Both the position numbers and the translations under genes were made by a program. From Proteiniphilum sp. (GTDB lineage: Bacteria > Bacteroidota > Bacteroidia > Bacteroidales > Dysgonomonadaceae), in contig JADLKK010000003.1 of assembly GCA_016839025.1 (NCBI GenBank), positions 1-64,000 of the forward strand: a stretch of DNA of 64,000 nucleotides, read 5' to 3'. Below the pieces are notes generated by a model. It had not been told where the DNA came from. It made no database searches and saw nothing but the letters and a program-made list of their open reading frames with translations. Shown piece by piece: positions 15,025-24,039 of the stretch; position 1 is the stretch's first letter; the number at the start of each line of letters is the position of its first letter.

Positions 15025-17235
15025 ATGATGAACGATAAGCAAGAACAGAACAAAAAGGCAAAGAAAGTGGTATTGGCGCGCTACGGCGTGATTGTCACTT
15101 TTTTGATGTTGTTTGCTGTGATGATTATCTTTACTGCAAGTAGGCTTGTGTTCAGTTCGGAAGGCAAGAAGTGGCGAGAAGTGGGTGAGAAGGAGACCGT
15201 GATTCGAGACCGGGTAATCCTGCCCGAGAGAGGTAGCATCTATACCCACGACGGTAGGTTGCTGGCCACGACAGAACCACTGTATAGCATTTATATGGAT
15301 TTCTGGGCCGACGGAATGGAGAAGGATACCCTCAACAAATATGTGGGTGAGCTCTCCCAGGCACTGGCGAAAAAATTCCCTGACCGGCAGGCCGCTCAAT
15401 ATAAGAGTTTGATCCTGAATGGGTGGAAGATGCGTGAGGAGGAAGAGCGACAGATCCGGGAGAACCAGGAGCGGGGCATTGACAAGCGTGTGCCCATCCG
15501 CTCCCGTTATGTGAAGATACTGCGACGGGATATCTCCTATGTGGATCTCAAGGAGATTCGTACCTATCCCTTCTGGAACCAGCGATCCAATCGCAGCGGA
15601 CTGATCGCTGAAGAACGCAATGCCCGTAAGAAGCCGTTCGGCAACCTGGCTACCCGTACCGTAGGCAATGTCTACAAGGATCTGGACAAAGGAGGTGCCA
15701 GCGGACTGGAGCTGAAATATGATTCCCTGTTGCGGGGAGTACACGGTGTGAAATTCCGGCAGAAGATACAGGGTAAGTGGATGGATGTAGTAGAGAAGCC
15801 AGCCGAAGCCGGATGGGACATTGTCACAACCCTCGATGCGGAGATACAGGATATCACCGAACGTGCGCTCCGGGAGAAGCTGATTGAGACGGAGGCCGAA
15901 TCAGGTACCGCCATCATCATGGAGGTGAGGACAGGTGAAATTAAAGGAATTGCCAACCTGGATCGGATGAGCAACGGCGCCTATGCCGAAGGAAATCCCA
16001 ATGCCTTCTCCTACATGAACGAACCAGGTTCCACCTTCAAAACGGTAACCACCATGGTAGCTCTCGACGATGGGGTTGTGACGCCCACGGATTCATTCTA
16101 CGTGGGAAACGGGTTGTTCCAGTACAACCGACGCTGGGTGAGAGACCATTACTGGCGGCGTGGTCAGGACCGTGGCTACCTGACTGTAGCGGAAGGAATG
16201 GCTATCTCATCCAATGTGGTGATGAGCAAGATCGCCCTGAAAGGATATGAGGATAATCCCAGGAAGTTTGTAGAGGGAATCGACCGTATCGGCCTGCGGA
16301 AGCAATTGCAGTGGGACGTACCGCTGAAAGGAATCGAGGGAACTTCTTCCATCCGTTTTCCTGATGACAAGAGTAACTATTGGTCCAGGACCACGCTTCC
16401 CTGGATGTCGTTTGGCTACGAAACGCAGGTTCCACCCATTTACATGCTGATGTTTTACAACGCCATTGCGAATGGAGGCAAGATGATCAAGCCTTTTATC
16501 GCAAGACAGTTCGTGAAAGATGGCAAAGTGTTGAAACAAATGGAGGCAGAGGTTGTCACCCCGATGATGTGCAAGGAGAATACCCTGCAGCAGATACATG
16601 AGATGCTGGTGGGGGTAGTTGAAGAGGGAACGGCCAGAGTGGTTGCCTCCGACTACTTCCAGGTGGCCGGCAAGACCGGCACGGCACAGATTGCTTCGGG
16701 AGGGGGGTATGGTGGTTATTATGTTTCTTTTTGTGGCTACTTCCCCGCCAATGAGCCAATGTATACCATCTTCGTAGGAATACGCAAGCCCAAAGGAGTC
16801 CCCTCGGGAGGTGGTATGTCCGGAATGGTATTCAAAAATATTGCTGAGCAGACCTATATCCGAAAGGTACGGCTTACGGTGGAGGATTACCCTGTGGACT
16901 CCTTGTTGCAGAAAGAACCACCACTCAAGAATGGCAATTGGACCCATAGCCGCAAAATGCTAACCTTGCTTGGCCTGCCTGCGGGAGAAACGGAGGAGCC
17001 GGCTGAGTGGGTACATGTGGAGAAAGATAGCACGGCGTACCTGCCGAAACCCCTGACAGTCAATGGGTCACTGGTTCCTAATGTGCGTGGGATGGGAGCC
17101 CGCGACGCCCTTTACCTGCTCGAGGAGGCGGGGTTGAGGGTGCTGCTGAGCGGTGCCGGCAGGGTGGTATCGCAGTCGATCTCACCTGGCAGCCGATTGG
17201 TGAAAGGGCAAACAATCACAATCACACTAAAATAA
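15025..17235 (+). CDS. ftsI: FtsI-type penicillin-binding protein (division transpeptidase) with PASTA domain
   Basis: This is the septal D,D-transpeptidase that cross-links peptidoglycan with FtsW. The 736-residue protein has a transmembrane anchor (about 20-42), a dimerisation domain beginning at RVILPERGSIYTHDGRLLA, and the transpeptidase domain with catalytic SxxK Ser336 (GSTFK), SxN 395-397 (SSN) and KTG 550-552. A single PASTA domain covers about 670-736 (LVPNVRGMGARDALYLLEEAGL). A long insert (about 100-165) rich in charged residues is usual in this phylum. ATG 15028 is an equivalent start. Confidence 0.96.
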   Translation: MMNDKQEQNKKAKKVVLARYGVIVTFLMLFAVMIIFTASRLVFSSEGKKWREVGEKETVIRDRVILPERGSIYTHDGRLLATTEPLYSIYMDFWADGMEKDTLNKYVGELSQALAKKFPDRQAAQYKSLILNGWKMREEEERQIRENQERGIDKRVPIRSRYVKILRRDISYVDLKEIRTYPFWNQRSNRSGLIAEERNARKKPFGNLATRTVGNVYKDLDKGGASGLELKYDSLLRGVHGVKFRQKIQGKWMDVVEKPAEAGWDIVTTLDAEIQDITERALREKLIETEAESGTAIIMEVRTGEIKGIANLDRMSNGAYAEGNPNAFSYMNEPGSTFKTVTTMVALDDGVVTPTDSFYVGNGLFQYNRRWVRDHYWRRGQDRGYLTVAEGMAISSNVVMSKIALKGYEDNPRKFVEGIDRIGLRKQLQWDVPLKGIEGTSSIRFPDDKSNYWSRTTLPWMSFGYETQVPPIYMLMFYNAIANGGKMIKPFIARQFVKDGKVLKQMEAEVVTPMMCKENTLQQIHEMLVGVVEEGTARVVASDYFQVAGKTGTAQIASGGGYGGYYVSFCGYFPANEPMYTIFVGIRKPKGVPSGGGMSGMVFKNIAEQTYIRKVRLTVEDYPVDSLLQKEPPLKNGNWTHSRKMLTLLGLPAGETEEPAEWVHVEKDSTAYLPKPLTVNGSLVPNVRGMGARDALYLLEEAGLRVLLSGAGRVVSQSISPGSRLVKGQTITITLK

Positions 17236-17244
17236 GCTGAAGAT

Positions 17245-18711
17245 ATGAGACTCACCACACTGATTGAATCATGCAAGGTACTCTCTCTACGTGGCAATGA
17301 GGCAACGGAAGTCTCATCGGTCACTGCCGACTCGCGCAAGGTGGAACAGGGTTCACTATTTGTGGCGCTGGAGGGAATCTGTACCGACGGTCACTCCTAT
17401 ATTGGGAAAGCTATCGAGCAGGGTGCCACGGTGATAGTGTACGACAAGCCGATGATTGAAGAGTATTTCTCACGGGTGACCTACGTGCAGGTAGAAAATA
17501 GTGGTGTAGCACTGGCTCACATTGCCGATGCCTGGTACGGTCATCCATCGCAACAACTCAGACTGGTGGGTGTGACCGGCACCAACGGCAAGACCACCAT
17601 CGCCACTCTTCTCTGGCAACTCTTTCGTAACAGGGGGTATGCTGCAGGACTCATCTCAACCGTAGCCAATTATGTGAACGGTGAGAAATATCCTACTACC
17701 CATACCACGCCCGATCCGCTCACGTTGAATGCTCTTCTGCGCCGGATGGTTGACGCCGGCTGTGCGTGTGCCTTTATGGAGGTGAGCTCACATGCCATCC
17801 ACCAGAAGAGGGTCGAAGCGCTTCACTTCGCCGGGGGAATTTTCACCAATCTCACGCAGGATCACCTGGACTACCATAAGAATATGTTGGAATACCGAAA
17901 CGTGAAGAAGCTCTTCTTCGACAACCTGCCGGCGGAGGCGTTTGCATTGACCAACCTGGATGACAGGAACGGGACGGTGATGCTCCAGAACACGCGGGCT
18001 GAGAAAAAGAGCTATTCGGTGAAGGGAATGGCCGACTTCAAGGCGCGCATCTTTGAAAAGCACTTTGATGGCACCGACATCGAGATCAACGGCAAAGCAC
18101 TGGTGGTACAGTTTGTAGGTGTCTTCAACGTGTATAACCTGCTGGCGGTTTTTGGTGCTGCTCTCCTCCTGGGAATGGATGAAGAAGAGGTCTTGCGGGA
18201 ACTCACTCTTTTGCATCCGGTTGCCGGTCGATTTCAAACCCTTCGGTCGCCTAAGGGTTATACCGCCGTTGTCGATTATGCCCATACGCCCGATGCCCTG
18301 TCGAACGTGTTACATGCGATCCATGAGGTACTTGGTAGCCGGGGACGGATCATCACGGTGGTGGGCTGCGGTGGTAACCGCGACCGTACCAAGCGTCCCA
18401 TCATGGCACGGGAAGCGGCAGAACGAAGCGATAAGGTGCTGCTCACCTCCGACAATCCCCGTTTCGAGGAGCCGGAAGAGATTTTGCGGGATATGACAGA
18501 GGGGCTCACCGATGAACAACGACAGGATACACTTATCATTACGGATCGCCGTGAAGCAATCAAAACAGCCTGTGCCCTGGCACAGGGGGGGGATGTGATC
18601 CTTATTGCGGGCAAAGGGCATGAGGATTACCAGGAGATAAGGGGAGTGAAATATCACTTTGACGACAGGGAAGAGGTGGAGAAGATTTTCTCTTTGGACC
18701 GCATTCCGTAA
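17245..18711 (+). CDS. murE: UDP-MurNAc-tripeptide ligase MurE (meso-diaminopimelate type)
   Basis: MurE adds the third amino acid to UDP-MurNAc-L-Ala-D-Glu in the cytoplasm. The 488-residue protein shows the N-terminal uridine-binding ADSRKVEQGSLFVAL, the ATP-binding GTNGKTT (112-118), the Mur-ligase central domain with HTTPDPL and SSHAIHQKRV, and the C-terminal DNPR motif (403-406), which marks enzymes that use meso-diaminopimelate rather than lysine. It starts 9 bp after ftsI. No murF follows, as is common in Bacteroidales. Confidence 0.96.
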   Translation: MRLTTLIESCKVLSLRGNEATEVSSVTADSRKVEQGSLFVALEGICTDGHSYIGKAIEQGATVIVYDKPMIEEYFSRVTYVQVENSGVALAHIADAWYGHPSQQLRLVGVTGTNGKTTIATLLWQLFRNRGYAAGLISTVANYVNGEKYPTTHTTPDPLTLNALLRRMVDAGCACAFMEVSSHAIHQKRVEALHFAGGIFTNLTQDHLDYHKNMLEYRNVKKLFFDNLPAEAFALTNLDDRNGTVMLQNTRAEKKSYSVKGMADFKARIFEKHFDGTDIEINGKALVVQFVGVFNVYNLLAVFGAALLLGMDEEEVLRELTLLHPVAGRFQTLRSPKGYTAVVDYAHTPDALSNVLHAIHEVLGSRGRIITVVGCGGNRDRTKRPIMAREAAERSDKVLLTSDNPRFEEPEEILRDMTEGLTDEQRQDTLIITDRREAIKTACALAQGGDVILIAGKGHEDYQEIRGVKYHFDDREEVEKIFSLDRIP

Positions 18712-18729
18712 CAACATAAATCAATTCGT

Positions 18730-19989
18730 ATGCTCTACTATCTTTTTGATTATCTCGACAAGCTTAATTTTCCCGGTGCGGGCATGTTTCAATATGTGAT
18801 GTTCCGTTCCGCGATGGCTGTCATCTTTTCATTGCTCATCGGCATCTTCGTGGGTAAGCGGATCATCGACAAGCTGCAAATGAAGCAGATTGGCGAGACC
18901 ATCCGCAACCTCGATCTGGAGGGGCAGTACAGCAAACGGGGCACCCCCACCATGGGAGGGGTGATCATCATTCTCTCCATCTTGGTCTCCACCCTGCTAT
19001 TCGGTAAGCTGGAGAACATATACATCATCCTGATGCTGGTGAGCACCGTATGGTTGGGTTTACTCGGTTTTGCAGATGATTACATCAAGGTGTTCAAAAA
19101 AGATAAAGAGGGCCTGAAAGGCAAGTTCAAAATAGTGGCACAGATTGGGTTGGGACTGATCGTGGGGCTTACCCTCTACTTCAGCCCCGATGCGGTAGTG
19201 CGGCAGAACATGGAGGTGCGGGTGAACAACGTGATTGAAGAGGTCACCTATCAGACGGAAGATGTGAAGACTACCAGTACCACCATCCCCTTTATGAAGA
19301 ACAACAATTTCGACTACCGCTGGCTGGTGAGCTGGCTGGGCGACTATGCCGATGAGGCGGTATGGGTGGTCTTTATCCTGATGGTGATCCTGATCGTTAC
19401 CGCCGTTTCCAATAGCGCCAACCTGACCGACGGACTTGATGGACTCACTTCCGGTTCCTCGGCCATTATCGGAGTGGCCCTCGGTATCTTGGCCTATGTG
19501 TCGGGACGTGTCGACTTTGCTTCCTACCTCAACATCATGCACATCCCCGGCAGCGATGAGTTGATGGTGTTCGCCTCTGCCTTTGTGGGAGCTTGTGTCG
19601 GCTTCCTCTGGTACAACGCCTATCCGGCACAGGTGTTTATGGGCGATACCGGAAGCCTTACCCTGGGTGGTATCATTGGTGTTTTCGCCGTGCTGATCCA
19701 CAAGGAACTGTTACTGCCCATTCTCTGTGGTATCTTTTTTGTCGAGGCGCTCTCGGTGATCCTGCAGGTCACCTATTTCAAGTATACCAAAAAAAAATAT
19801 GGTGTGGGAAGACGCATCTTCAAGATGACACCCCTGCACCATCATTATCAGAAGCCGGGAGACGGTAGCATCGATGCCTACTTCCAGCGTCCTTTCGTTC
19901 CGTTGGCGGAACCCAAGATCGTTAGCCGTTTCTGGCTGGCAGGGATGATCCTGGCAGTGCTGGCACTGGCCACGCTGAAGATGAGATGA
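18730..19989 (+). CDS. mraY: Phospho-MurNAc-pentapeptide translocase MraY
   Basis: MraY transfers phospho-MurNAc-pentapeptide to undecaprenyl phosphate, forming lipid I at the inner membrane. The 419-residue polytopic protein contains [15 protein letters not shown] with the metal-binding Asp pair (about 115-118), [13 protein letters not shown] (about 226-238), [16 protein letters not shown] and TPLHHHYQ. It is longer than the roughly 360-residue proteobacterial enzyme because of an extra non-membrane segment (about 157-200), typical of Bacteroidetes. Its last three codons and stop are included in a 14-bp tandem duplication. Confidence 0.96.
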   Translation: MLYYLFDYLDKLNFPGAGMFQYVMFRSAMAVIFSLLIGIFVGKRIIDKLQMKQIGETIRNLDLEGQYSKRGTPTMGGVIIILSILVSTLLFGKLENIYIILMLVSTVWLGLLGFADDYIKVFKKDKEGLKGKFKIVAQIGLGLIVGLTLYFSPDAVVRQNMEVRVNNVIEEVTYQTEDVKTTSTTIPFMKNNNFDYRWLVSWLGDYADEAVWVVFILMVILIVTAVSNSANLTDGLDGLTSGSSAIIGVALGILAYVSGRVDFASYLNIMHIPGSDELMVFASAFVGACVGFLWYNAYPAQVFMGDTGSLTLGGIIGVFAVLIHKELLLPILCGIFFVEALSVILQVTYFKYTKKKYGVGRRIFKMTPLHHHYQKPGDGSIDAYFQRPFVPLAEPKIVSRFWLAGMILAVLALATLKMR

Positions 19990-20005
19990 CAAAGATGAGA
20001 TGACA
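19978..20005 (+). repeat. 14-bp perfect tandem duplication across the mraY stop codon
   Basis: AAGATGAGATGACA occurs twice head to tail (19978-19991 and 19992-20005). The first copy encodes the last residues and the TGA stop of mraY and the second lies in the gap before murD. It looks like a recent slippage duplication with no coding effect. Confidence 0.85.
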
Positions 20006-20039
20006 AAAAATCGGGTATGATTAAACGCTGTAGTGTGAA

Positions 20040-21380
20040 ATGAACGCAAAACGATTGGTGGTACTGGGTGGTGGTGAAAGCGGGGTGGGAACGGCCATCC
20101 TGGCACAACAGAAGGGACTGGATGTCTTCCTCTCCGACAGCGGAGTGCTCACGGCAGATCACCGTGAGACCCTCCTTCGCTATCGGATCGATTTTGAAGA
20201 GGGTCAACATACCGAAGAGAGAGTGTTGCAAGCCAATGAGATTGTGAAGAGCCCCGGTATCCCCGACACGACACCACTCATGCAGAAGGTGCTCTCCCAA
20301 GGGATACGGGTGATCTCCGAGATTGAGTTCGCCGGGAGGTACACCCACGCGAAGTTGATCTGTATCACAGGTAGCAACGGGAAAACTACCACCACCAGCC
20401 TGATATGGCACATCCTTCGCTCTGCAGGGCTCAATGTGGGACTTGCTGGCAATATCGGCAAGAGCTTCGCCCGGCAGGTGGCAGAAGAGAACTACGATTG
20501 CTATGTGTTGGAGCTGAGTAGCTTCCAGTTGGAGGGTATCTATGACTTTAAGGCTGATATCGCGGTGCTGCTCAACATCACACCCGATCACCTGGACCGC
20601 TACGACCACAACCTGCAACACTATGTGGATGCCAAGATGCGGATCATTCGTAACCAAAAGATGGAGGATGCATTCATCTACTGGATCGATGACCCGGTCA
20701 TCACACGTGAAATAGAGAAGCTGAAGCCGGCAGCGACCTGCTACCCTTTTGGAGAGAAACAGACGGCAAAGAGTGCCGCATATACCGGCAACGGGAAACT
20801 GTATATTCACACCAATGAACACCAATTTGATATGGAGCTCGAACTACTAGCCCTTGAAGGGATGCACAACGTTTACAACTCCCTGGCGTCGGGTATCGTG
20901 GCCAAGCTGATGGATATCACGGATGAGCAGTTGCGTAGCTCGCTTGCCGATTTCAGGGGGGTGCCACACCGGCTTGAGAAGGTTGCCACGGTGCGCGGTG
21001 TGCAATACATCAACGATTCGAAGGCCACCAACGTAAACTCCTGCTGGTATGCCCTTCAGAGCATGCGATCCAGGACAGTACTGATCCTGGGCGGAACGGA
21101 CAAGGGAAACGATTACAGTGAAATTGAAGAACTGGTTCGCACCAAAGTGCGTGCACTCATCTTCCTGGGTGCCGACAACAGCAAGCTGCATGCATTCTTC
21201 GGGGGGAAGGTGGAGAATATTTGTGATGCCACCTCAATGGAAGATGCCGTGAATGCTGCCTATAGGCTGGCCCAAAAAGGAGATACAGTATTGCTGTCCC
21301 CCTGTTGTGCCAGCTTCGACCTCTTTAAAAATTACGAGGATCGTGGCGACCAGTTCAGGGAGTGTGTTAGAAAACTGTGA
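20040..21380 (+). CDS. murD: UDP-MurNAc-L-alanine:D-glutamate ligase MurD
   Basis: MurD adds D-glutamate to UDP-MurNAc-L-alanine. The 446-residue protein starts with the dinucleotide-like LVVLGGGESGVGTAILA loop, followed by SPGIPDTTPL, the ATP-binding GSNGKTTTTS (about 111-120), NITPDHLDRYDHN, NDSKATN and the C-terminal LLSPCCASFDLFKNYEDRGDQF motif, all typical. Its start is 50 bp after the mraY stop, and a 178-bp gap, the longest inside the cluster, follows it. Confidence 0.96.
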   Translation: MNAKRLVVLGGGESGVGTAILAQQKGLDVFLSDSGVLTADHRETLLRYRIDFEEGQHTEERVLQANEIVKSPGIPDTTPLMQKVLSQGIRVISEIEFAGRYTHAKLICITGSNGKTTTTSLIWHILRSAGLNVGLAGNIGKSFARQVAEENYDCYVLELSSFQLEGIYDFKADIAVLLNITPDHLDRYDHNLQHYVDAKMRIIRNQKMEDAFIYWIDDPVITREIEKLKPAATCYPFGEKQTAKSAAYTGNGKLYIHTNEHQFDMELELLALEGMHNVYNSLASGIVAKLMDITDEQLRSSLADFRGVPHRLEKVATVRGVQYINDSKATNVNSCWYALQSMRSRTVLILGGTDKGNDYSEIEELVRTKVRALIFLGADNSKLHAFFGGKVENICDATSMEDAVNAAYRLAQKGDTVLLSPCCASFDLFKNYEDRGDQFRECVRKL

Positions 21381-21515
21381 ATGTTGCAAGGATAGTAGGT
21401 CAATAGGTTTGTATGTATGTTTGACGTTCGTAGTCCATGGTTCGAAGGTAAAGAGTTAGAGGTTTGAGATCCGTGAACCATACACAAAATAACGGATGGT
21501 TGAATGCTACAGTAT

Positions 21516-21555
21516 AAAAAGCTGATGGTCGAGTGCTGACAGCTGAAAGCTAATA
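21516..21555 (+). repeat. Degenerate AGCTGA-word array before ftsW
   Basis: The array opens with AAAAAGCTGAT and continues with GTGCTGAC, AGCTGAA and AGCTAAT words up to the ftsW start codon. The rest of the murD-ftsW gap (21381-21515) shows no gene, hairpin terminator or promoter I can defend. Confidence 0.4.
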
Positions 21556-21558
21556 AAT

Positions 21559-22884
21559 ATGAACGACAATAACAACCCTTTTCTTACCCCGGATGAGGAT
21601 CTCCAGGAACAAGGATTCTCCTGGGAGGATTTCGGACGGAGGATCTTCAAGGGTGACAAGGTGATCTGGTCCGTCTTTATCGCCCTCTGCGTGATCTCAC
21701 TGGTGGAGATTTTCAGTGCCACCAGCACCATCGTCTACAGGCAACAGAACATATGGGGGCCACTGCTGCGGCATGCCATGTTCCTGATTGCCGGGGTGGG
21801 GGTGATCCTGCTGATCCACAACATCCCTTACCGCTATTTCTCCTCGCTTGTCTTCGTGCTGCTGGGAGCCATCGTGCTGCTGATTCTGACCCCCTTTATC
21901 GGTACCAGTGTGAACGGTGCCGAACGATGGATCTCATTCATGGGGTTTACCATACAACCCTCGGAGATAGCCAAGATATCACTGATGGGTACCATCGCCT
22001 TCCTGCTGAGCAAACAGAACAGCAGCAACGATGCACTTCTCTTTAAGTGGATGATGGGCCTGATGTTGGTAGTGACCGGTATCATCGCCATGGATAACCT
22101 CTCAACGGCGGTACTGCTCTTTGGTGTATGCTACCTGTTGATGTTTATCGGCAATGTGAAGCTGGTACGGCTGCTCAAGGTTGCCGGCGCAGGTGTGGCA
22201 GTGATCCTGCTCTTTCTCCTGTTGCTCAATCTGATTCCTGAAAGCTGGACCGATGCCGGTCCACTGGGTCGCCTCGGTACCTGGCAGAACCGTATCGAAC
22301 ACTTCGGGTCGGCGAAGGAGCTCGCAGAAGAGGAATATTATACCATTACCGACGACAACTATCAGGTGGCACATGCCAAGATTGCCATCTCCAACGGTGG
22401 CTTGCTGGGTGTTTTTCCCGGTAACAGTACCGAGCGAGACTTCCTGCCCCAGGCCTACTCCGATTTCATCTATGCCATCATTATCGAGGAGATGGGATTG
22501 ATTGGAGGATTATTTGTCCTGTTGCTCTATGTGATCATCCTGATCCGTGCCGGCATGATTGCCCGGAAAACGGAAAAGCTCTTCCCCAAGTATCTCGTAC
22601 TGGGCTCCGCCATGATGCTCTCCATACAGGCTTTCATCAATATGGCGGTGGCGGTGAACCTGATTCCGGTGACGGGACAACCGCTGCCGCTGATCAGTCG
22701 TGGCGGCACCTCGACATTGATCACCTGTGCCTACTTCGGATTGATATTGAGTGCCGACCGTTTCGGGATAGGGAAAAAGAGAGATGAGGAACCGGTGGAA
22801 ACGGCTGAGGCAAGCCCCATTCAGGATGTTGAATGGGTTGACAGGGAGGAGGAGGTACTCGTTGATCTTCCCATCACCCAATGA
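21559..22884 (+). CDS. ftsW: Septal peptidoglycan glycosyltransferase FtsW
   Basis: This SEDS-family polytopic protein (441 residues, about 10 transmembrane helices) polymerises lipid II at the septum together with the FtsI-type protein upstream. Family features are the GAERWISFMGFTIQPSEIAKISL segment, YQVAHAKIAISNGGLLGVFPGNSTERDFLPQAYSDFIYAIIIEEMG, and the C-terminal GQPLPLISRGGTS. An N-terminal cytoplasmic stretch of about 35 residues and an acidic C-terminal tail extend beyond the core. It was called FtsW rather than RodA because it lies in the dcw cluster. Confidence 0.95.
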   Translation: MNDNNNPFLTPDEDLQEQGFSWEDFGRRIFKGDKVIWSVFIALCVISLVEIFSATSTIVYRQQNIWGPLLRHAMFLIAGVGVILLIHNIPYRYFSSLVFVLLGAIVLLILTPFIGTSVNGAERWISFMGFTIQPSEIAKISLMGTIAFLLSKQNSSNDALLFKWMMGLMLVVTGIIAMDNLSTAVLLFGVCYLLMFIGNVKLVRLLKVAGAGVAVILLFLLLLNLIPESWTDAGPLGRLGTWQNRIEHFGSAKELAEEEYYTITDDNYQVAHAKIAISNGGLLGVFPGNSTERDFLPQAYSDFIYAIIIEEMGLIGGLFVLLLYVIILIRAGMIARKTEKLFPKYLVLGSAMMLSIQAFINMAVAVNLIPVTGQPLPLISRGGTSTLITCAYFGLILSADRFGIGKKRDEEPVETAEASPIQDVEWVDREEEVLVDLPITQ

Positions 22885-22896
22885 AATGATTTCGTT

Positions 22897-24039
22897 ATGC
22901 AAAAAACCGATAAGAGCAGTCAGAATGTACCAAGGATAATTGTCAGTGGCGGTGGTACCGGTGGACACATCTTCCCTGCCATCTCGATTGCCAACGCTGT
23001 CAGGGAACGCTGGCCCGGGGCTGAGATACTCTTTGTGGGAGCCCTCGGCAGGATGGAGATGGAGCGGGTACCCACAGCCGGCTACCGCATCATCGGCTTA
23101 CCGGTGGCTGGCTTCGACCGTAAGAATTTGCTGAAAAACATTCCGGTGGTCTGGAAGTTGTGTAAAAGCATGCTTCTGGCAAAGAAGGTTGTGAAAGAAT
23201 TCAAGCCGGATGTAGCAGTAGGGGTAGGTGGATATGCCAGTGGTCCCTTGTTGAAAGCGGCTGCAGCAGCGGGTGTGCCTACCCTCCTGCAGGAGCAGAA
23301 CTCCTATGCCGGTGTTACCAACAAGATGCTGGCAAAGAGGGCGGCGGTGATCTGTGTAGCCTATGATGGGATGGAACGTTTCTTCCCGAAAGACAAAATA
23401 GTGCTAACCGGTAATCCCTGCCGACAGGACCTGGTGATCACACAGGAGAAGCGGGAGGAAGGATATCGTTTCTTCGGTCTTGATCCGGCAAGAAAGACCA
23501 TCCTGATGGTGGGTGGAAGCCTGGGGGCCCGTACCCTGAACGAGAGCATTGTGGCCGCATTCGACAAGCTGGCAGTGAGTGACGACCTGCAGGTGATCTG
23601 GCAGTGCGGGAAATATTATTACCAGGAGATGCGACAGCTGCAGCGCGAGGGGAAGATTCCGGCCAATGTGCACCTCTCCGATTTCCTCTCCCGCATGGAT
23701 TATGCCTATGCCGTTGCCGACCTGGTGATCTCCCGCGCCGGCGCCGGATCCATTTCGGAATTCTGTCTGTTGCAAAAAGCAGTGATACTGGTGCCTTCCC
23801 CCAATGTGGCGGAAGATCACCAGACGCGCAATGCGGAGGCGCTGGTGAGGAAGGATGCCGCAGTCATAGTCCCCGACAAGCTCGCCACCGACAAGTTGTT
23901 CGATGAAGCCCTTGCACTGGTGCGTAACGGGAATCGTCTGCGGGAGTTGAGCCGCAACATTGCCTTGTTGGCGCAACATGATTCCGCAAAGCGAATCGTC
24001 GATGAGATCGCAACAATTGTGAAGCATCACCGGTTATGA
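22897..24039 (+). CDS. murG: Lipid II synthase MurG (UDP-GlcNAc transferase)
   Basis: MurG adds GlcNAc to lipid I on the inner face of the cytoplasmic membrane. The 380-residue GT28 protein has the N-terminal SGGGTGGHIFPAISIA loop (about 16-31), GVGGYASGPLLKAA, EQNSYAGVTNKMLAKRA, GGSLGARTLNE, and the donor-binding SRAGAGSISEFCLL. The stop codon overlaps the murC start (ATGA), which points to tight translational coupling. Confidence 0.96.
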   Translation: MQKTDKSSQNVPRIIVSGGGTGGHIFPAISIANAVRERWPGAEILFVGALGRMEMERVPTAGYRIIGLPVAGFDRKNLLKNIPVVWKLCKSMLLAKKVVKEFKPDVAVGVGGYASGPLLKAAAAAGVPTLLQEQNSYAGVTNKMLAKRAAVICVAYDGMERFFPKDKIVLTGNPCRQDLVITQEKREEGYRFFGLDPARKTILMVGGSLGARTLNESIVAAFDKLAVSDDLQVIWQCGKYYYQEMRQLQREGKIPANVHLSDFLSRMDYAYAVADLVISRAGAGSISEFCLLQKAVILVPSPNVAEDHQTRNAEALVRKDAAVIVPDKLATDKLFDEALALVRNGNRLRELSRNIALLAQHDSAKRIVDEIATIVKHHRL

